Below are positions 1 through 9,136 of a stretch of 64,000 nucleotides of DNA, piece after piece; position 1 is the first letter of the stretch; each line of letters opens with the position of its first letter. Made by a program: the position numbers and the translations under genes. The DNA lies in assembly GCA_024104275.1 (NCBI GenBank), contig JAGGHK010000001.1:682001-746000 (forward strand), read 5' to 3'. The DNA is from Bifidobacterium sp. (GTDB lineage: Bacteria > Actinomycetota > Actinomycetes > Actinomycetales > Bifidobacteriaceae). The notes beneath the pieces were generated by a model. It was not told where the DNA came from, made no database searches, and saw only the letters and a list, made by a program, of their open reading frames with translations.

Positions 1-1077
1 CGAGGCTTGCGCCGTACCGAAATCGTACACGTCACTGTCGCGAGACAATTCGTCAAGGAACCCATCGATGACCGACGGCTCACCCGCCAACTCATAGGTC
101 ATGGCGCCGATGGCGTAGCCTGTGACGGTATCGATGCCGCCGTAAATCAGATTGGTGGAGACACCGTATTTGGCGATAAGCCCCGAAATATTCTGACCGG
201 ATGAGGGAACCACCGAATTGTCCAGCTCGTTGCGCGCGTCTTTCTGCCGGATGAGCACCGTGACGATGCGGCCAGACCACTGGCGGTGTATGTCGGTCAC
301 CCGCTCAGGATCGGGAATACCTGAAATTGCCGTGGCAATGAAACGCTTGGTGATCTCCTGCTTCGGCGCGGCGAAGACACTATACGCATCGCCCCGCTCG
401 ACCACACGGCCATCGCTCATCACAGCGATGCGGTTGGCGATCTTCTGCACGACGTTCATCTGGTGGGTGATAAGCACGATGGTCACACCCAGCTGTCGGT
501 TAATCTGCTGCAGCAAGTCGAGCACCTCCCCCGTGGTCTCCGGGTCAAGCGCACTGGTCGCCTCGTCCGCGAGAAGGATTTCAGGATTCGTGGCCAGCGC
601 CCGGGCGATGCCGACGCGCTGTTTCTGGCCGCCGGAAAGCTGCGAGGGATATTTATTGGCGTGTTCCTCAAGGCCAACAAATTTCAGGAGTTGGTTGACG
701 CGGCGCTCCTGATAGTCCTTGCGCCAATGGTCAAGCACCAGCGGGTAGGCGATGTTCTGCGCGACGGTTTTGGTTGAGAAAAGGTTGAACTGCTGGAAGA
801 TCATGCCGATTTTACGGCGCAGCGGGCGTAGTCCGGATTCGTTCAGCCCGGTAATGTCCTGTCCCAGAACGTGGACCGAGCCGGAGGTGGGACGTTCCAG
901 GGCGTTGATCATGCGCACCAGCGTCGATTTGCCCGCGCCGGAATAACCGATGATGCCGAAGACATCGCCCTTGTTGATGCTCAGCGTTACGTCGTCAACG
1001 GCACGCATGGGTTTCTTTTTGTCTTTCGACTTGAATTCCTTGACCACATGGTCGAGCTCGATGATTGCCTCGCTCAT
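1..1077 (-). CDS. metN: Methionine-type ABC importer ATPase MetN (3' end cut by window)
   Basis: ATPase subunit that would power D/L-methionine uptake at the inner face of the membrane. Translating the minus strand from the ATG at 1077 gives MSEAIIELDHVVKEF. A Walker A (GYSGAGKST, about residues 44-52), a Q-loop (MIFQQFNLF), the ABC signature (LSGGQKQRVGIARAL) and a Walker B (ILLADEATSALD) follow in order. The region after residue 270 fits the NIL ligand-sensing domain of MetN. The reading frame is open to base 1, so the C-terminus lies outside the window. It lies 99 bases downstream of metQ on the same strand, so the two are probably one operon, with a permease gene (metI) expected beyond the window edge. 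Methionine as substrate is inferred from family and context. Confidence 0.9.
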   Translation of the reverse strand, partial: MSEAIIELDHVVKEFKSKDKKKPMRAVDDVTLSINKGDVFGIIGYSGAGKSTLVRMINALERPTSGSVHVLGQDITGLNESGLRPLRRKIGMIFQQFNLFSTKTVAQNIAYPLVLDHWRKDYQERRVNQLLKFVGLEEHANKYPSQLSGGQKQRVGIARALATNPEILLADEATSALDPETTGEVLDLLQQINRQLGVTIVLITHQMNVVQKIANRIAVMSDGRVVERGDAYSVFAAPKQEITKRFIATAISGIPDPERVTDIHRQWSGRIVTVLIRQKDARNELDNSVVPSSGQNISGLIAKYGVSTNLIYGGIDTVTGYAIGAMTYELAGEPSVIDGFLDELSRDSDVYDFGTAQAS

Positions 1078-1120
1078 ATTCCTCGCTTCTTATTAAGTTC
1101 CTGCCCGAGTATATACCGAA

Positions 1121-1152
1121 CCGATTGGCAGCTGGTGAAAGTTGTCAATCGG
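1121..1152 (-). promoter_or_regulatory. Intercistronic stem-loop between metQ and metN
   Basis: CCGATTG at 1121-1127 pairs with CAATCGG at 1146-1152, and the inner CAGCT and AGTTG extend the stem with one wobble. There is no clear T-tract, so a processing or 3'-end-protecting hairpin is likelier than a full terminator. Such a hairpin would fit an operon that needs more binding protein than ATPase; that role is inference. Confidence 0.5.
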
Positions 1153-1176
1153 CCGGAAAACCTTAAAAAAACAACG

Positions 1177-2193
1177 TCAGTCTTTGGCCTTGGCGTCCTT
1201 TTCGACATCCTGCAGGAAGCCTTGCAACTGTTGGGCGCTGTATTGGTCGGCCAGCGACGCGCTGTTATCCGATTTCTTCATGATACCCGCCGAGACCTTC
1301 TTGGAGTGGAAGATCTTCACCAGCTTCAGATACGTGGGATTGTTGGCATCGGCCTTGCGCGCGACGAAAATATTGATATAGGGCCTGGCCTCTTTGGTCT
1401 CGGCGCTGTCGTGGTAGATGGCGTCACTGGCCTTGAGCCCCGCGTCCTTGACATAATCGTTGTTGATGACGCCGGCGGAAACCTGCGGATCCTTGAGCGA
1501 ATTGGCCACCTGCTCAGCCTTAAGCGGCAGCACCTTCACCTTCGAGGCGGCGGTGTCGATGTCCGCCGGAGTGGTGAACGCGGTCCACGGGTGGTTGAGC
1601 TTGATGAGGCCAGCGGTTTTGAGCACGCCGAGCGCGCGGGCCTGGTTGGTCTCGTCATTCGGGACGGGAACCGTGGTACCGGCCGGGATGTCTTTGACGT
1701 CCTTGTACTTGCTGGAATAGATACCCAGCGGATAGACCGCAACACCACCGATCGGTTGCAAATCCTTGTGGTTCTTGACGTTGTAATCGGCCAAGTAAAG
1801 GATGTGCTGGAACTCGTTCAAATCAAGGTCGCCCGAATCGAGGGCAGGGTTTTCGGAAGTGTAGTCCTGGAAATCCACCAGTTTCACGTAGATGCCCTGC
1901 TTTTGCGCTTCGTCCTTGAAAATAGGCCATTCGGGACTGGTGACGCCGACCACGCCGATCTTGACAGGATTGGATTCGCTGCCTTTGGCCGCGGCCGCCT
2001 TTTTACCGGCAAACCAGCGATAGCCGAAGAAGGCAAGGACCACGACCAGCACCACGACCACGGCCGCGATGATGATATTGCGGACAGTATGGTTGACCCT
2101 GACCGGTTCCTGCGGGCCTCGGAATCCGTCTACCGGTAAAGGCGCTTTTCCGCTCGGATTACCGGTGTTCTGTTGATCGTTTGGTGACGTCAT
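1177..2193 (-). CDS. metQ: MetQ-family substrate-binding protein, membrane-anchored
   Basis: Solute-binding component of the methionine-type importer. The start at 2193 (MTSPNDQQ) is preferred over the longer frame to 2271 because GGGGA lies just upstream and the extra residues look non-coding. The protein is 338 aa. It has a Pro/Gly-rich head, one hydrophobic segment of about 20 residues (IIIAAVVVVLVVVLAFF) followed by a small basic stretch, and then a NlpA/MetQ-type domain beginning with VKIGVVGVTSPEWP. There is no lipobox cysteine, so anchoring seems to be by an uncleaved membrane helix instead of a lipid, which differs from the usual MetQ lipoprotein. It is followed by metN on the same strand. 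Confidence 0.88.
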   Translation of the reverse strand: MTSPNDQQNTGNPSGKAPLPVDGFRGPQEPVRVNHTVRNIIIAAVVVVLVVVLAFFGYRWFAGKKAAAAKGSESNPVKIGVVGVTSPEWPIFKDEAQKQGIYVKLVDFQDYTSENPALDSGDLDLNEFQHILYLADYNVKNHKDLQPIGGVAVYPLGIYSSKYKDVKDIPAGTTVPVPNDETNQARALGVLKTAGLIKLNHPWTAFTTPADIDTAASKVKVLPLKAEQVANSLKDPQVSAGVINNDYVKDAGLKASDAIYHDSAETKEARPYINIFVARKADANNPTYLKLVKIFHSKKVSAGIMKKSDNSASLADQYSAQQLQGFLQDVEKDAKAKD

Positions 2194-2278
2194 GTTTGTT
2201 CCCCATTTCGTTGGACGTGTTGTCGCCACCTTACCCGCTCTTACGCTTTCGACACAACGCAAAAGCCACAAAGACCTA

Positions 2279-2306
2279 TTGACATTCGTTATAACCAGTA
2301 CAATAT
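2279..2306 (+). promoter_or_regulatory. Candidate promoter of the cyclophilin gene
   Basis: TTGACA at 2279-2284 is followed after 16 bases by CAATAT at 2301-2306, about 85 bases before the cyclophilin ATG. The -35 is perfect and the -10 is weak. The call is from sequence match only. Confidence 0.4.
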
Positions 2307-2389
2307 CCGCCGAGAATTCAACGTTTTCAAACGCCGTGTATATCTCCGACGAGATGCCCTCGTCCTAACACGGTGGGAAAATATTCTTT

Positions 2390-2929
2390 ATGACAAATGT
2401 AATCATGCATACCACTGAGGGCGATATCGTCCTGAACTTCTTCGACGACAAAGCGCCGAAAACCGTCAAGAACTTCATCGGCCTTGCCACCGGTGAGAAG
2501 GAATGGACCGATCCGGCCACCGGTGAGAAGTCGAACAAGCCCTTCTACGACGGGCTCACCTTCCACCGCATCATCAAGGACTTCATGATCCAGGGCGGCT
2601 GCCCGCTCGGCAACGGCACCGGCGGCCCGGGCTATGAGTTCGACGACGAGTTCGCCGAAGGCCTCAACTTCGACGAGCCTTACAAGCTCGCGATGGCCAA
2701 CGCCGGGTTGCGCCGCGGGCGCGATGGCCAGCCTCACGGCACCAACGGCTCGCAGTTCTTCATCACCACCGTGCCGACCCCGTGGCTCAACGGCCATCAC
2801 ACCATCTTCGGCGAGGTGGCGGATGACGCCGGCAAGTCCGTGGTCGACCGCCTGCAGAACCTGCCCACCGACGGCAACGACATGCCGCTGGAACCGGCCG
2901 GCATCGTCTCCGTTGAAGTCGTAAAGTAG
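2390..2929 (+). CDS. ppiA: Cyclophilin-type peptidyl-prolyl cis-trans isomerase
   Basis: Catalyses cis-trans isomerisation of X-Pro bonds during protein folding. The 179 aa protein is a single cyclophilin domain with the family core FHRIIKDFMIQGG (catalytic Arg in FHR) and the later NGSQFFIT and HTIFGEV blocks. No signal peptide is visible, so it is probably cytosolic. The gene stands alone, divergent from metQ and convergent with rel. It ends 27 bases before a strong bidirectional hairpin. The start ATG is used because the sequence MTNVIMHTTEGDI matches the usual beginning of short actinobacterial cyclophilins; the ribosome binding site is weak. Confidence 0.95.
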   Translation: MTNVIMHTTEGDIVLNFFDDKAPKTVKNFIGLATGEKEWTDPATGEKSNKPFYDGLTFHRIIKDFMIQGGCPLGNGTGGPGYEFDDEFAEGLNFDEPYKLAMANAGLRRGRDGQPHGTNGSQFFITTVPTPWLNGHHTIFGEVADDAGKSVVDRLQNLPTDGNDMPLEPAGIVSVEVVK

Positions 2930-2956
2930 TCTTTCGACCAAATAACAACAAACACC

Positions 2957-2996
2957 AAGCCCCTTGCCGCTGTATACGATCAGCGACAAGGGGCTT
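2957..2996. terminator. Bidirectional terminator between ppiA and rel
   Basis: The arms 2957-2972 and 2981-2996 (AAGCCCCTTGCCGCTG against CAGCGACAAGGGGCTT) form a 16-bp stem with one imperfect pair and an 8-base loop. It lies between the convergent ppiA and rel genes. Confidence 0.8.
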
Positions 2997-3007
2997 ATAC
3001 ATTCAAC

Positions 3008-3094
3008 AGGAATTTAAGCGCAAAATCCTACGTTTTTTATGCTTAAATTCCTAGCCCGTCCATCCAAAGGCGCATTCAGCACGAAAACGTAGGA
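3008..3094 (-). terminator. Interlocking inverted repeats in the rel 3' region
   Basis: One stem pairs 3008-3019 with 3041-3052 (AGGAATTTAAGC and its complement). A second, 3026-3036 with 3084-3094 (TCCTACGTTTT and its complement), uses the loop of the first. Read from rel, the second stem begins 10 bases after the stop codon and is followed by TTTT, so it could terminate; together the two could form a pseudoknot. Confidence 0.5.
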
Positions 3095-3104
3095 ATCAAG
3101 GCGG

Positions 3105-5429
3105 CTACATCTTGCGCATGTGCGGGACGGCAGAATCCTTGGCGCCGGTGAGACGGTAGACGTCGAAGACGCCGTCGATCTTGCGCACCGCACTTAAGAG
3201 CGTGTTCATATGCTGCGGATCGGCCATTTCGAAGGAGAACTGGCTGGTGGCCACGCGATCGGAACCTGTGGCGACGCTGGCATTGATGATATTGACGCCA
3301 TGGTCGGAAAGCACCTGGGTGACGTCTGTCAACAAGTGCGGGCGGTCGAGTGCCTCAACCTGGATCTTAACCATGAAGAGGCCCTTGGCGCTGGTCCACG
3401 AGACCTCGACCACACGTTCGGGATCCTGCTTCTTCAGGTTCAGCATATTCTGGCAGTCGACGCGATGCACTGAAACGCCTTCGTTCTTGGTGATGAAGCC
3501 AAGAATCTTGTCGCCGGGAACCGGGGTGCAGCAACGGGCCAGTTTGACCCACACGCCTTCCACACCCTTGACCGAAATACCAAGCTTATTGGTGTCGCGG
3601 CGGCGTTCGGCGTGCTTAAGCGGCAACGCCTCCTGCTCGACATCCTCTTCGACCTCGTCCTGGCCCGCGTCCTTGACCAAGCGCGAGATGACGTTCTGCG
3701 TGGAGACCTGACCGTCGCCGATGGCGGCGAACACGGCGTCGGCGTTGTCGAAGTTGAGCTCGTCGGCAACCCCTACCAGCGCCTGGGGAGTCAGGAGATT
3801 GGAGACCGGCAGGCTTCGCTTACGCATGGCACGGGTGAGCTCGTCCTTGCCTTCGTCGATGGCCTCACTGCGGCGTTCCTTGCTGAACCACTGGCGAATC
3901 TTGTTGCGTGCCTTCGGACTCTTGACGAAGCTCAGCCAGTCGCGAGAAGGGCCGGCGGTCTCGGACTTGGAGGTCAAGATTTCAACGGTATCGCCACTTT
4001 CGAGCACGGTGTCGAGCGGAACGAGACGTCCGTTGACGCGCGCGCCCATCGTACGGTGCCCGACTTCGGTATGCACCGCGTAGGCGAAATCGACTGGAGT
4101 GGCGTTAGCCGGCAAAGAAATGATCTTGCCCTTGGGCGTGAAGACGTAGACTTCGGCGCTGCCCAGATCCTCTTTGAGCGATCCGAGGAATTCATTGGAA
4201 TCCGGGGTCTCGCTGGTCCAGTCGGCCAACTGCTGAATCCACTTCAGGTTGTCGGTTTCGCTCAGATCCTGGTTCTCTTCGCTTTCGCGCTTGCGGTCGC
4301 CCTTGTCCGGTTCGCTGAGTTTCCGCCCGGCCTGACCGTTTTCCTTGTACTTCCAGTGCGCGGCGATGCCGAATTCGCTGCGTCGGTGCATGTCCCAGGT
4401 GCGAATCTGGATCTCGACGGGCTTGCCGCCGGGGCCGACCACGGTGGTGTGCAGGCTCTGGTACATGTTCATCTTCGGCATGGCGATGTAATCCTTGAAC
4501 CTGCCGGGAATCGGGCTCCAGCGGGCGTGGACGGCACCGAGCACCGCGTAGCAATCCTGAATGGTGTCGACGATGATACGCACACCGACCAAGTCGTAGA
4601 TGTTCGAGAAATCATGGCCGCGTACGATCATCTTCTGATAAATCGAGAAGTAATCCTTCGGCCGGCCGGTGACGGTGGCCTTGATGTGCTGGTCGGCAAG
4701 GTCCTCGTTGATCTCGCTGATGATCTGCTTCAAATAGACGTCACGCTGACCGGCACGGCGGTTGACGAGCACGACGATTTCGTTATAGATCTTCGGGTAC
4801 AGGACCTTGAAGCTCAGTTCCTCAAGTTCCGTCTTGATGGCATTCATGCCAAGCCTGTTGGCCAGCGGCGCGTAGACATCGAGCGTTTCACGGGCCTTAC
4901 GCTGGGCGTTGGAAGGCTTGACATAGCGCCAGGTGCGGGCGTTGTGGAGGCGGTCGGCAAGCTTGACGACCAACACACGCACGTCACGGCTCATCGCCAC
5001 CACCATCTTGCGGATGGTCTCGGCCTGTGCAGAATCGCCGACTTCCATATTGGTCAGTTTCGTGACCCCGTCGACCAGACCGGTGACGGTATCGCCGAAT
5101 TCCGCGCGGCAATCGTCAAGCGTGTAATCGGTATCCTCTACGGTGTCATGCAATAATCCTGCGGCGACCACCAACGAGCCCATGCCGAGATCGGCAAGAA
5201 TCTGGGCAACGGCCAACGGATGAATGATGTAAGGTTCACCGGAACGACGACGCTGGTTGCGGTGTTGCCACACGGCCCTGCGGTAGGCTCGCTCGAGGAT
5301 CGAAAGGTCGGCATCGGGATGGTGTGCACGGCAGGCGCGCACGATGGGCTGCAGCGGGTCAAGCGGGTCCGTGCTAATCTCACAGCCCAGCATCCTCGCC
5401 GAATTGTTGTCCGAAACCGTATCGCCCAT
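3105..5429 (-). CDS. rel: Bifunctional (p)ppGpp synthetase/hydrolase Rel
   Basis: Makes and degrades the alarmone (p)ppGpp in the stringent response. Residue numbers below count from the GTG at 5444. The N-terminal HD hydrolase has HDTVED at about 99-104. The synthetase has RFKDYIAMPKMNMYQSLHT at about 315-333; its RXKD form is that of bifunctional Rel. A TGS domain begins near VYVFTPKGKI, and a C-terminal ACT domain ends the protein, so the architecture is complete. The start at 5429 (MGDTVSDNNS) is preferred because GGGAG precedes it by 5 bases; this gives 774 aa. It lies just downstream of dut on the same strand. A second, small synthetase is encoded at 44.2 kb. Confidence 0.96.
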   Translation of the reverse strand: MGDTVSDNNSARMLGCEISTDPLDPLQPIVRACRAHHPDADLSILERAYRRAVWQHRNQRRRSGEPYIIHPLAVAQILADLGMGSLVVAAGLLHDTVEDTDYTLDDCRAEFGDTVTGLVDGVTKLTNMEVGDSAQAETIRKMVVAMSRDVRVLVVKLADRLHNARTWRYVKPSNAQRKARETLDVYAPLANRLGMNAIKTELEELSFKVLYPKIYNEIVVLVNRRAGQRDVYLKQIISEINEDLADQHIKATVTGRPKDYFSIYQKMIVRGHDFSNIYDLVGVRIIVDTIQDCYAVLGAVHARWSPIPGRFKDYIAMPKMNMYQSLHTTVVGPGGKPVEIQIRTWDMHRRSEFGIAAHWKYKENGQAGRKLSEPDKGDRKRESEENQDLSETDNLKWIQQLADWTSETPDSNEFLGSLKEDLGSAEVYVFTPKGKIISLPANATPVDFAYAVHTEVGHRTMGARVNGRLVPLDTVLESGDTVEILTSKSETAGPSRDWLSFVKSPKARNKIRQWFSKERRSEAIDEGKDELTRAMRKRSLPVSNLLTPQALVGVADELNFDNADAVFAAIGDGQVSTQNVISRLVKDAGQDEVEEDVEQEALPLKHAERRRDTNKLGISVKGVEGVWVKLARCCTPVPGDKILGFITKNEGVSVHRVDCQNMLNLKKQDPERVVEVSWTSAKGLFMVKIQVEALDRPHLLTDVTQVLSDHGVNIINASVATGSDRVATSQFSFEMADPQHMNTLLSAVRKIDGVFDVYRLTGAKDSAVPHMRKM

Positions 5430-5486
5430 GCCCGCTCCCATCACCGTATCTGGCTTTATTCTATCTGATTGGAGGACGGCTTGCCG

Positions 5487-5966
5487 CTACTTGCTCGCCA
5501 TCCCCGTGGAACCGAACCCTCGCTCGGCCCGATCGCTACCCGGCAACGTGGTTGCGGGAACAAACCGAGCCTCGACGTAACGCTGGATGACCAGTTGCGC
5601 GATGCGGTCGCCCGCGTGCAGAACCGCCGTATGTTCAGGATCAAGATTGATCAACGGCACCTTGATTTCACCGCGATATCCGGCATCGATGGTGCCCGGC
5701 GCGTTCAAAACCGTCAGTCCCATCTTCACCGCCAACCCGGAACGCGGGTGAACCAGGCCAACATAGCCGTTTGGCAGAGCAATCGAAACGCCCGTAGGCA
5801 CCAGAGCACACTCGAACGGCTTGAGCTCGACATCCTGCGTAGTAATCAAGTCGGCACCGGCATCGCCCGCGTGTGCGTAACGCAAGGCAGGCACGTTCCC
5901 GTCGGCATCGGTCTTCAGCAGCACTTCGACGTTTTCCGGTTCGTTATAGCTTTCGGCGTAGGCCAT
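5487..5966 (-). CDS. dut: Deoxyuridine 5'-triphosphate nucleotidohydrolase (dUTPase)
   Basis: Hydrolyses dUTP to dUMP, keeping uracil out of DNA and feeding dTMP synthesis. All five trimeric dUTPase motifs are present: AGDAGADL, PRSGLAVK, NAPGTIDAGYRGEIKVPL, GDRIAQLVIQR and the C-terminal glycine-rich arm RGFGSTG. The start at 5966 (MAYAES, 159 aa) overlaps the stop of the upstream DUF4193 gene as TGATG, which suggests translational coupling; a longer start at 5978 is possible. DUF4193 and dut are neighbours in many Actinobacteria. Confidence 0.95.
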   Translation of the reverse strand: MAYAESYNEPENVEVLLKTDADGNVPALRYAHAGDAGADLITTQDVELKPFECALVPTGVSIALPNGYVGLVHPRSGLAVKMGLTVLNAPGTIDAGYRGEIKVPLINLDPEHTAVLHAGDRIAQLVIQRYVEARFVPATTLPGSDRAERGFGSTGMASK

Positions 5967-6256
5967 CAGGCGGCGCACTCCTTGCAGACCGGGCCGTTCG
6001 GGCCCATGTGGTCAAGCTGGCTGCGGTGCTTGACGAGGAAGCACTCCGAGCAGATGAACTCGTCGCCCTGCATGGGGATGACGGTCACCGAGGAGTCCTC
6101 ATTGCTCAGGTCCGCGCCGGGCAGCTCGTAGTCCTCGGCGATGGCGTTCTCGTCGTCGTCAATGTCTTCGGCGGAATCCCTGCTGCTCTTGCTCAACGCC
6201 TGAAGGGATTCCTCATCCTCATCCTTGTTACGAGGGGAATCATAATCCTGGGCCAT
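5966..6256 (-). CDS. DUF4193 family protein
   Basis: Small acidic actinobacterial protein (96 aa) of unknown function. It begins MAQDYDSPRNKDEDEESL, has an Asp/Glu-rich middle and ends with CSECF and CKEC, four cysteines that could bind a metal. The start at 6256 is chosen because AAAGGA precedes it and because the sequence matches the usual start of the family; the longer frame to 6307 has no such support. It is coupled to dut by a TGATG overlap. Confidence 0.88.
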   Translation of the reverse strand: MAQDYDSPRNKDEDEESLQALSKSSRDSAEDIDDDENAIAEDYELPGADLSNEDSSVTVIPMQGDEFICSECFLVKHRSQLDHMGPNGPVCKECAA

Positions 6257-6434
6257 CTCGCATTCCTTTCTTTGGTGGTTCACGGTACGGATACCGATGG
6301 CGTCCATGTCAAAAAATGTCTTTTACGGGCAAAAGGATACACGATTTCGTAAATTCGTAAAGTACGACACGAGGGACATAATGGAATAAAGTAAAATTCT
6401 CGTAGTTTTATTGTTGTAGGAAAGTGGTGCTCGC

Positions 6435-7694
6435 ATGCCAATCAGTTCAGTTGCGGATGCTCAGTTCGACCATGTCGACGAGGACGGCGAGCTGGTGTTC
6501 GTATCCAAAGGATTGAAGTTCCGGATACCGGTGGACGACACACTGGAGCACGCCATTTTAGAGGCACGCCAGATCCTGAGCGAGACCGACGAGGCAAGCA
6601 ATCCAGGAATGGCTCAAACCCTACCGATTTCAAGCATTCAGGCACTTATCCGGGCTGGGGCGCAACCCGAAAAAGTGGCCAAAAAATACGGTTTAAGCCA
6701 GGCGCTGGTGCGTCGTTTTTCTGCCGCGGTTGAAACGGAAAAGCAATACGCCATCGAGCAGTTCCTCGCGGTTTCCGCGCCCAAGGGAAGCAAGGTCCAC
6801 TCCGTTGAAGACCTCATTGCACGCACCCTTGCGGCCGCGCGGATTGGTATGGAATCCGTCAAGTGGGGTGCGACACGCCGGGGCCGAGAGCCTTGGCTGA
6901 TTACGGCGACATTCAGCACCCAGCGCAATCGCATCCGGGCCGAATGGACCTGGAACATGCACGACAACACGGTCGAGTGCCAGAATACGGCGGCGCAGAT
7001 ATTGCTCGGCGAGAGGGACACAGCAGGACAATCCAATCAATCCGAGGACGGAGCGCAGAATCTGTCTGGCCAAAGCGAGGGATCTGACCAATCGTCAGAA
7101 AACGCCGATGGAGCCGCTGGGGCAACCAAGAAGGCCTCGGCGCGTGGCAACGAAGACGAGGCGATGGCAGCTTCGGGATTCAAGACGAGCCCGAAGCTGC
7201 CTGGCGATTCCGTACGTTCGGCGCGAATCGCCAGCACGGTAGCCTCCATGCAGGAACAAACGGACGAGGAGAATCAGCACTCCAGCTCACATTCCACACT
7301 AAATTCGAGTAATTCAGAGAACAACCAGCCCAATTCGGAGGGCATAGGGTCCCTCTCCCTGCCATACCCGGCACCAACCGCGAATTCACAAGCCACCTCG
7401 GCCAATACGGTAACCCCGGATTCGTCTCGCGCGACAACCGCGCCGGCAGAGCCTTCGTCACTGCCTCTGCCCAGCCGCACACCTACGGCACAACCACAGA
7501 TGTTCGTCCCATTGAATGACACGCCGGAAATTGAGACAAATCATGCCCATTCCGACACTTCCGGAAACGCCAATGATCAGCAAGACAACCAATCGGCAAA
7601 CGATAGAAACAATCACGACGAGCATAAGCACGGCAAACGTAAATCAGGACGTTCTGCAGTGCCGAGCTGGGATGAGATTCTTTTCGGAGAATGA
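6435..7694 (+). CDS. sepH: Septation protein SepH (DUF3071)
   Basis: Actinobacterial cell-division protein; SepH family members bind FtsZ and promote its assembly. The conserved N-terminal region spans about residues 1-195. Within it, SSIQALIRAGAQPEKVAKKY to LVRRF (about 67-95) resembles a helix-turn-helix, followed by VKWGATRRGREPWLITATF. The rest, about 200-419, is a Ser/Asn/Gln/Glu-rich low-complexity tail ending in a short conserved piece (VPSWDEILFGE). It is transcribed alone, divergent from DUF4193 and convergent with the phosphodiesterase gene. The family call is strong and the FtsZ role is by homology. Confidence 0.88.
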   Translation: MPISSVADAQFDHVDEDGELVFVSKGLKFRIPVDDTLEHAILEARQILSETDEASNPGMAQTLPISSIQALIRAGAQPEKVAKKYGLSQALVRRFSAAVETEKQYAIEQFLAVSAPKGSKVHSVEDLIARTLAAARIGMESVKWGATRRGREPWLITATFSTQRNRIRAEWTWNMHDNTVECQNTAAQILLGERDTAGQSNQSEDGAQNLSGQSEGSDQSSENADGAAGATKKASARGNEDEAMAASGFKTSPKLPGDSVRSARIASTVASMQEQTDEENQHSSSHSTLNSSNSENNQPNSEGIGSLSLPYPAPTANSQATSANTVTPDSSRATTAPAEPSSLPLPSRTPTAQPQMFVPLNDTPEIETNHAHSDTSGNANDQQDNQSANDRNNHDEHKHGKRKSGRSAVPSWDEILFGE

Positions 7695-7826
7695 TATGGA
7701 AGCCGGCTTCTGAGTCGTAGCTGATTGTCGGCTATATGCTTCGGGGATGGTTCCACCGACCCGCCAAATGCATTACCGCTGTTTTAGATATAGATTTTTC
7801 ACCATGACTATGTCTACAGTGGACCA

Positions 7827-9023
7827 TCACGCCACATCAATCAGACATGGGATTTCGCGCTCGAGATGCGTGAGCGAGCCATGAACGCCAAGAAGGCCCA
7901 TCGCCCCTTCGCTTTGGGTGCGCGAGTCCACAATCGTGGCATCGCCTTGGGCACAAACGATGATATCGCCGATCAATGGCCTCACGCGTGCTTCGACATC
8001 GCCGTATAAGCCGCGTTCAATGGCTTCATCGCGTGTGAACACTTCTGCCCGGTCAGCCAATTCATCACGCCATCGCTTGGCCATGACATTAGTATCCGCA
8101 TCAGGTTCGGCGTACAGCATGGTCATGCGAGGCTCGCCGGCGACCAATGCCACATCGCGCGTCAGATTCTCATGCTTCGCGATATCAATCTGATGCTCAA
8201 AATCGACCTCGACCATGCCATGGTCAGCGACGACCACCATGAGGGTGCCCGGTTTCAAGCCTCGCCTCAATGCCCGAAGCTGCTCATCCGTATTTTCCAA
8301 CGCCGTGGCCCATTCCTCACTGAACGGACCGTGGTGGTGCCCGGCCTTATCGACGGCATCAATATAGTAATACGTGATTCCCGGCTTGGCGGCGGCTTTG
8401 ATGGCGGCACGCACGCGGAGCTCCTCGTGCTGCGACCCCTGATATTCCGGGCCTCGCAAGGCGGCACGGGTGAGGGCGGAATGCGCGAACTTCGGCAGGC
8501 CGACGCTGGTGACGCGCACGCTGTCTGCCACAAGACGCTCGAAAATCGTGGGCTGCTGCTGAAGCTCCTCCGGATCGGGCGCACCTGCGAAGCTGATGAG
8601 CTGGCACACCTCCCCTGTCTGCTGATTGCGCTGGGTGAAGCCGGTCATGCCCGTCATGCCCGGGCAGGTGCCGGTGCCGAAAGCGCCCATGACGATTGGT
8701 GTGGTACTGGGAATGCAGGTCGCAATCGGTTTTATATTACGTTCCTGATTCATCAAACTGCGCAGATACGGGGCATGGCCCGCACGCATGGCGAGGTTCC
8801 AAAAACCTAGGCCGTCAACCAAAACGACGACTGCAGAATCAGCCTTCGGAAAGCCCAATGCAACCCTCGCAGCCTCCGGATCTGGATGGACACAAGTCGG
8901 CATCGGGTGTCCGATGGCAGCGCTCAAAGCCGGCAGCACGGCCGAAATATGACGGCTGCTGCTATACGCATCGATTTGGCGGAATTTCAGCAGTTCATCC
9001 GTAGGCTCGACTTCAACACTCAT
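7827..9023 (-). CDS. Alkaline phosphatase superfamily nucleotide pyrophosphatase/phosphodiesterase-like protein
   Basis: Probably a metal-dependent phosphodiesterase or phosphatase; the substrate is unknown. The 398 aa protein shows the superfamily metal and nucleophile pattern: VVVLVDGLG (Asp70), a Thr-rich nucleophile region ATCIPSTTP (Thr107/108), YYIDAVDKAGHHHG and VVADHGMVEVD. There is no signal peptide, so it is likely cytosolic. An ATGGAGGC sequence precedes the ATG at 9023 with short spacing. It is divergent from parC and convergent with sepH. Actinobacteria often carry one such gene near sepH and the topoisomerase IV genes, but this gives no function. Confidence 0.8.
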   Translation of the reverse strand: MSVEVEPTDELLKFRQIDAYSSSRHISAVLPALSAAIGHPMPTCVHPDPEAARVALGFPKADSAVVVLVDGLGFWNLAMRAGHAPYLRSLMNQERNIKPIATCIPSTTPIVMGAFGTGTCPGMTGMTGFTQRNQQTGEVCQLISFAGAPDPEELQQQPTIFERLVADSVRVTSVGLPKFAHSALTRAALRGPEYQGSQHEELRVRAAIKAAAKPGITYYYIDAVDKAGHHHGPFSEEWATALENTDEQLRALRRGLKPGTLMVVVADHGMVEVDFEHQIDIAKHENLTRDVALVAGEPRMTMLYAEPDADTNVMAKRWRDELADRAEVFTRDEAIERGLYGDVEARVRPLIGDIIVCAQGDATIVDSRTQSEGAMGLLGVHGSLTHLEREIPCLIDVA

Positions 9024-9136
9024 GCCTCCATTGAATCACCGCACGCGGAAAATGGCAGGTGCTGCAACGTTCGCCGACGAGGGCAACCGGTATGATGAAG
9101 CGGATTGTCTTTTAGCAGATAGAGGTGCTTTTCAGT

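Noticed and set aside
871..2139. A 422-residue plus-strand frame across metN/metQ
   Set aside because: Antisense to both recognisable genes; no family signature.
3612..5156. A 514-residue plus-strand frame inside rel
   Set aside because: Antisense shadow of a well-supported gene.
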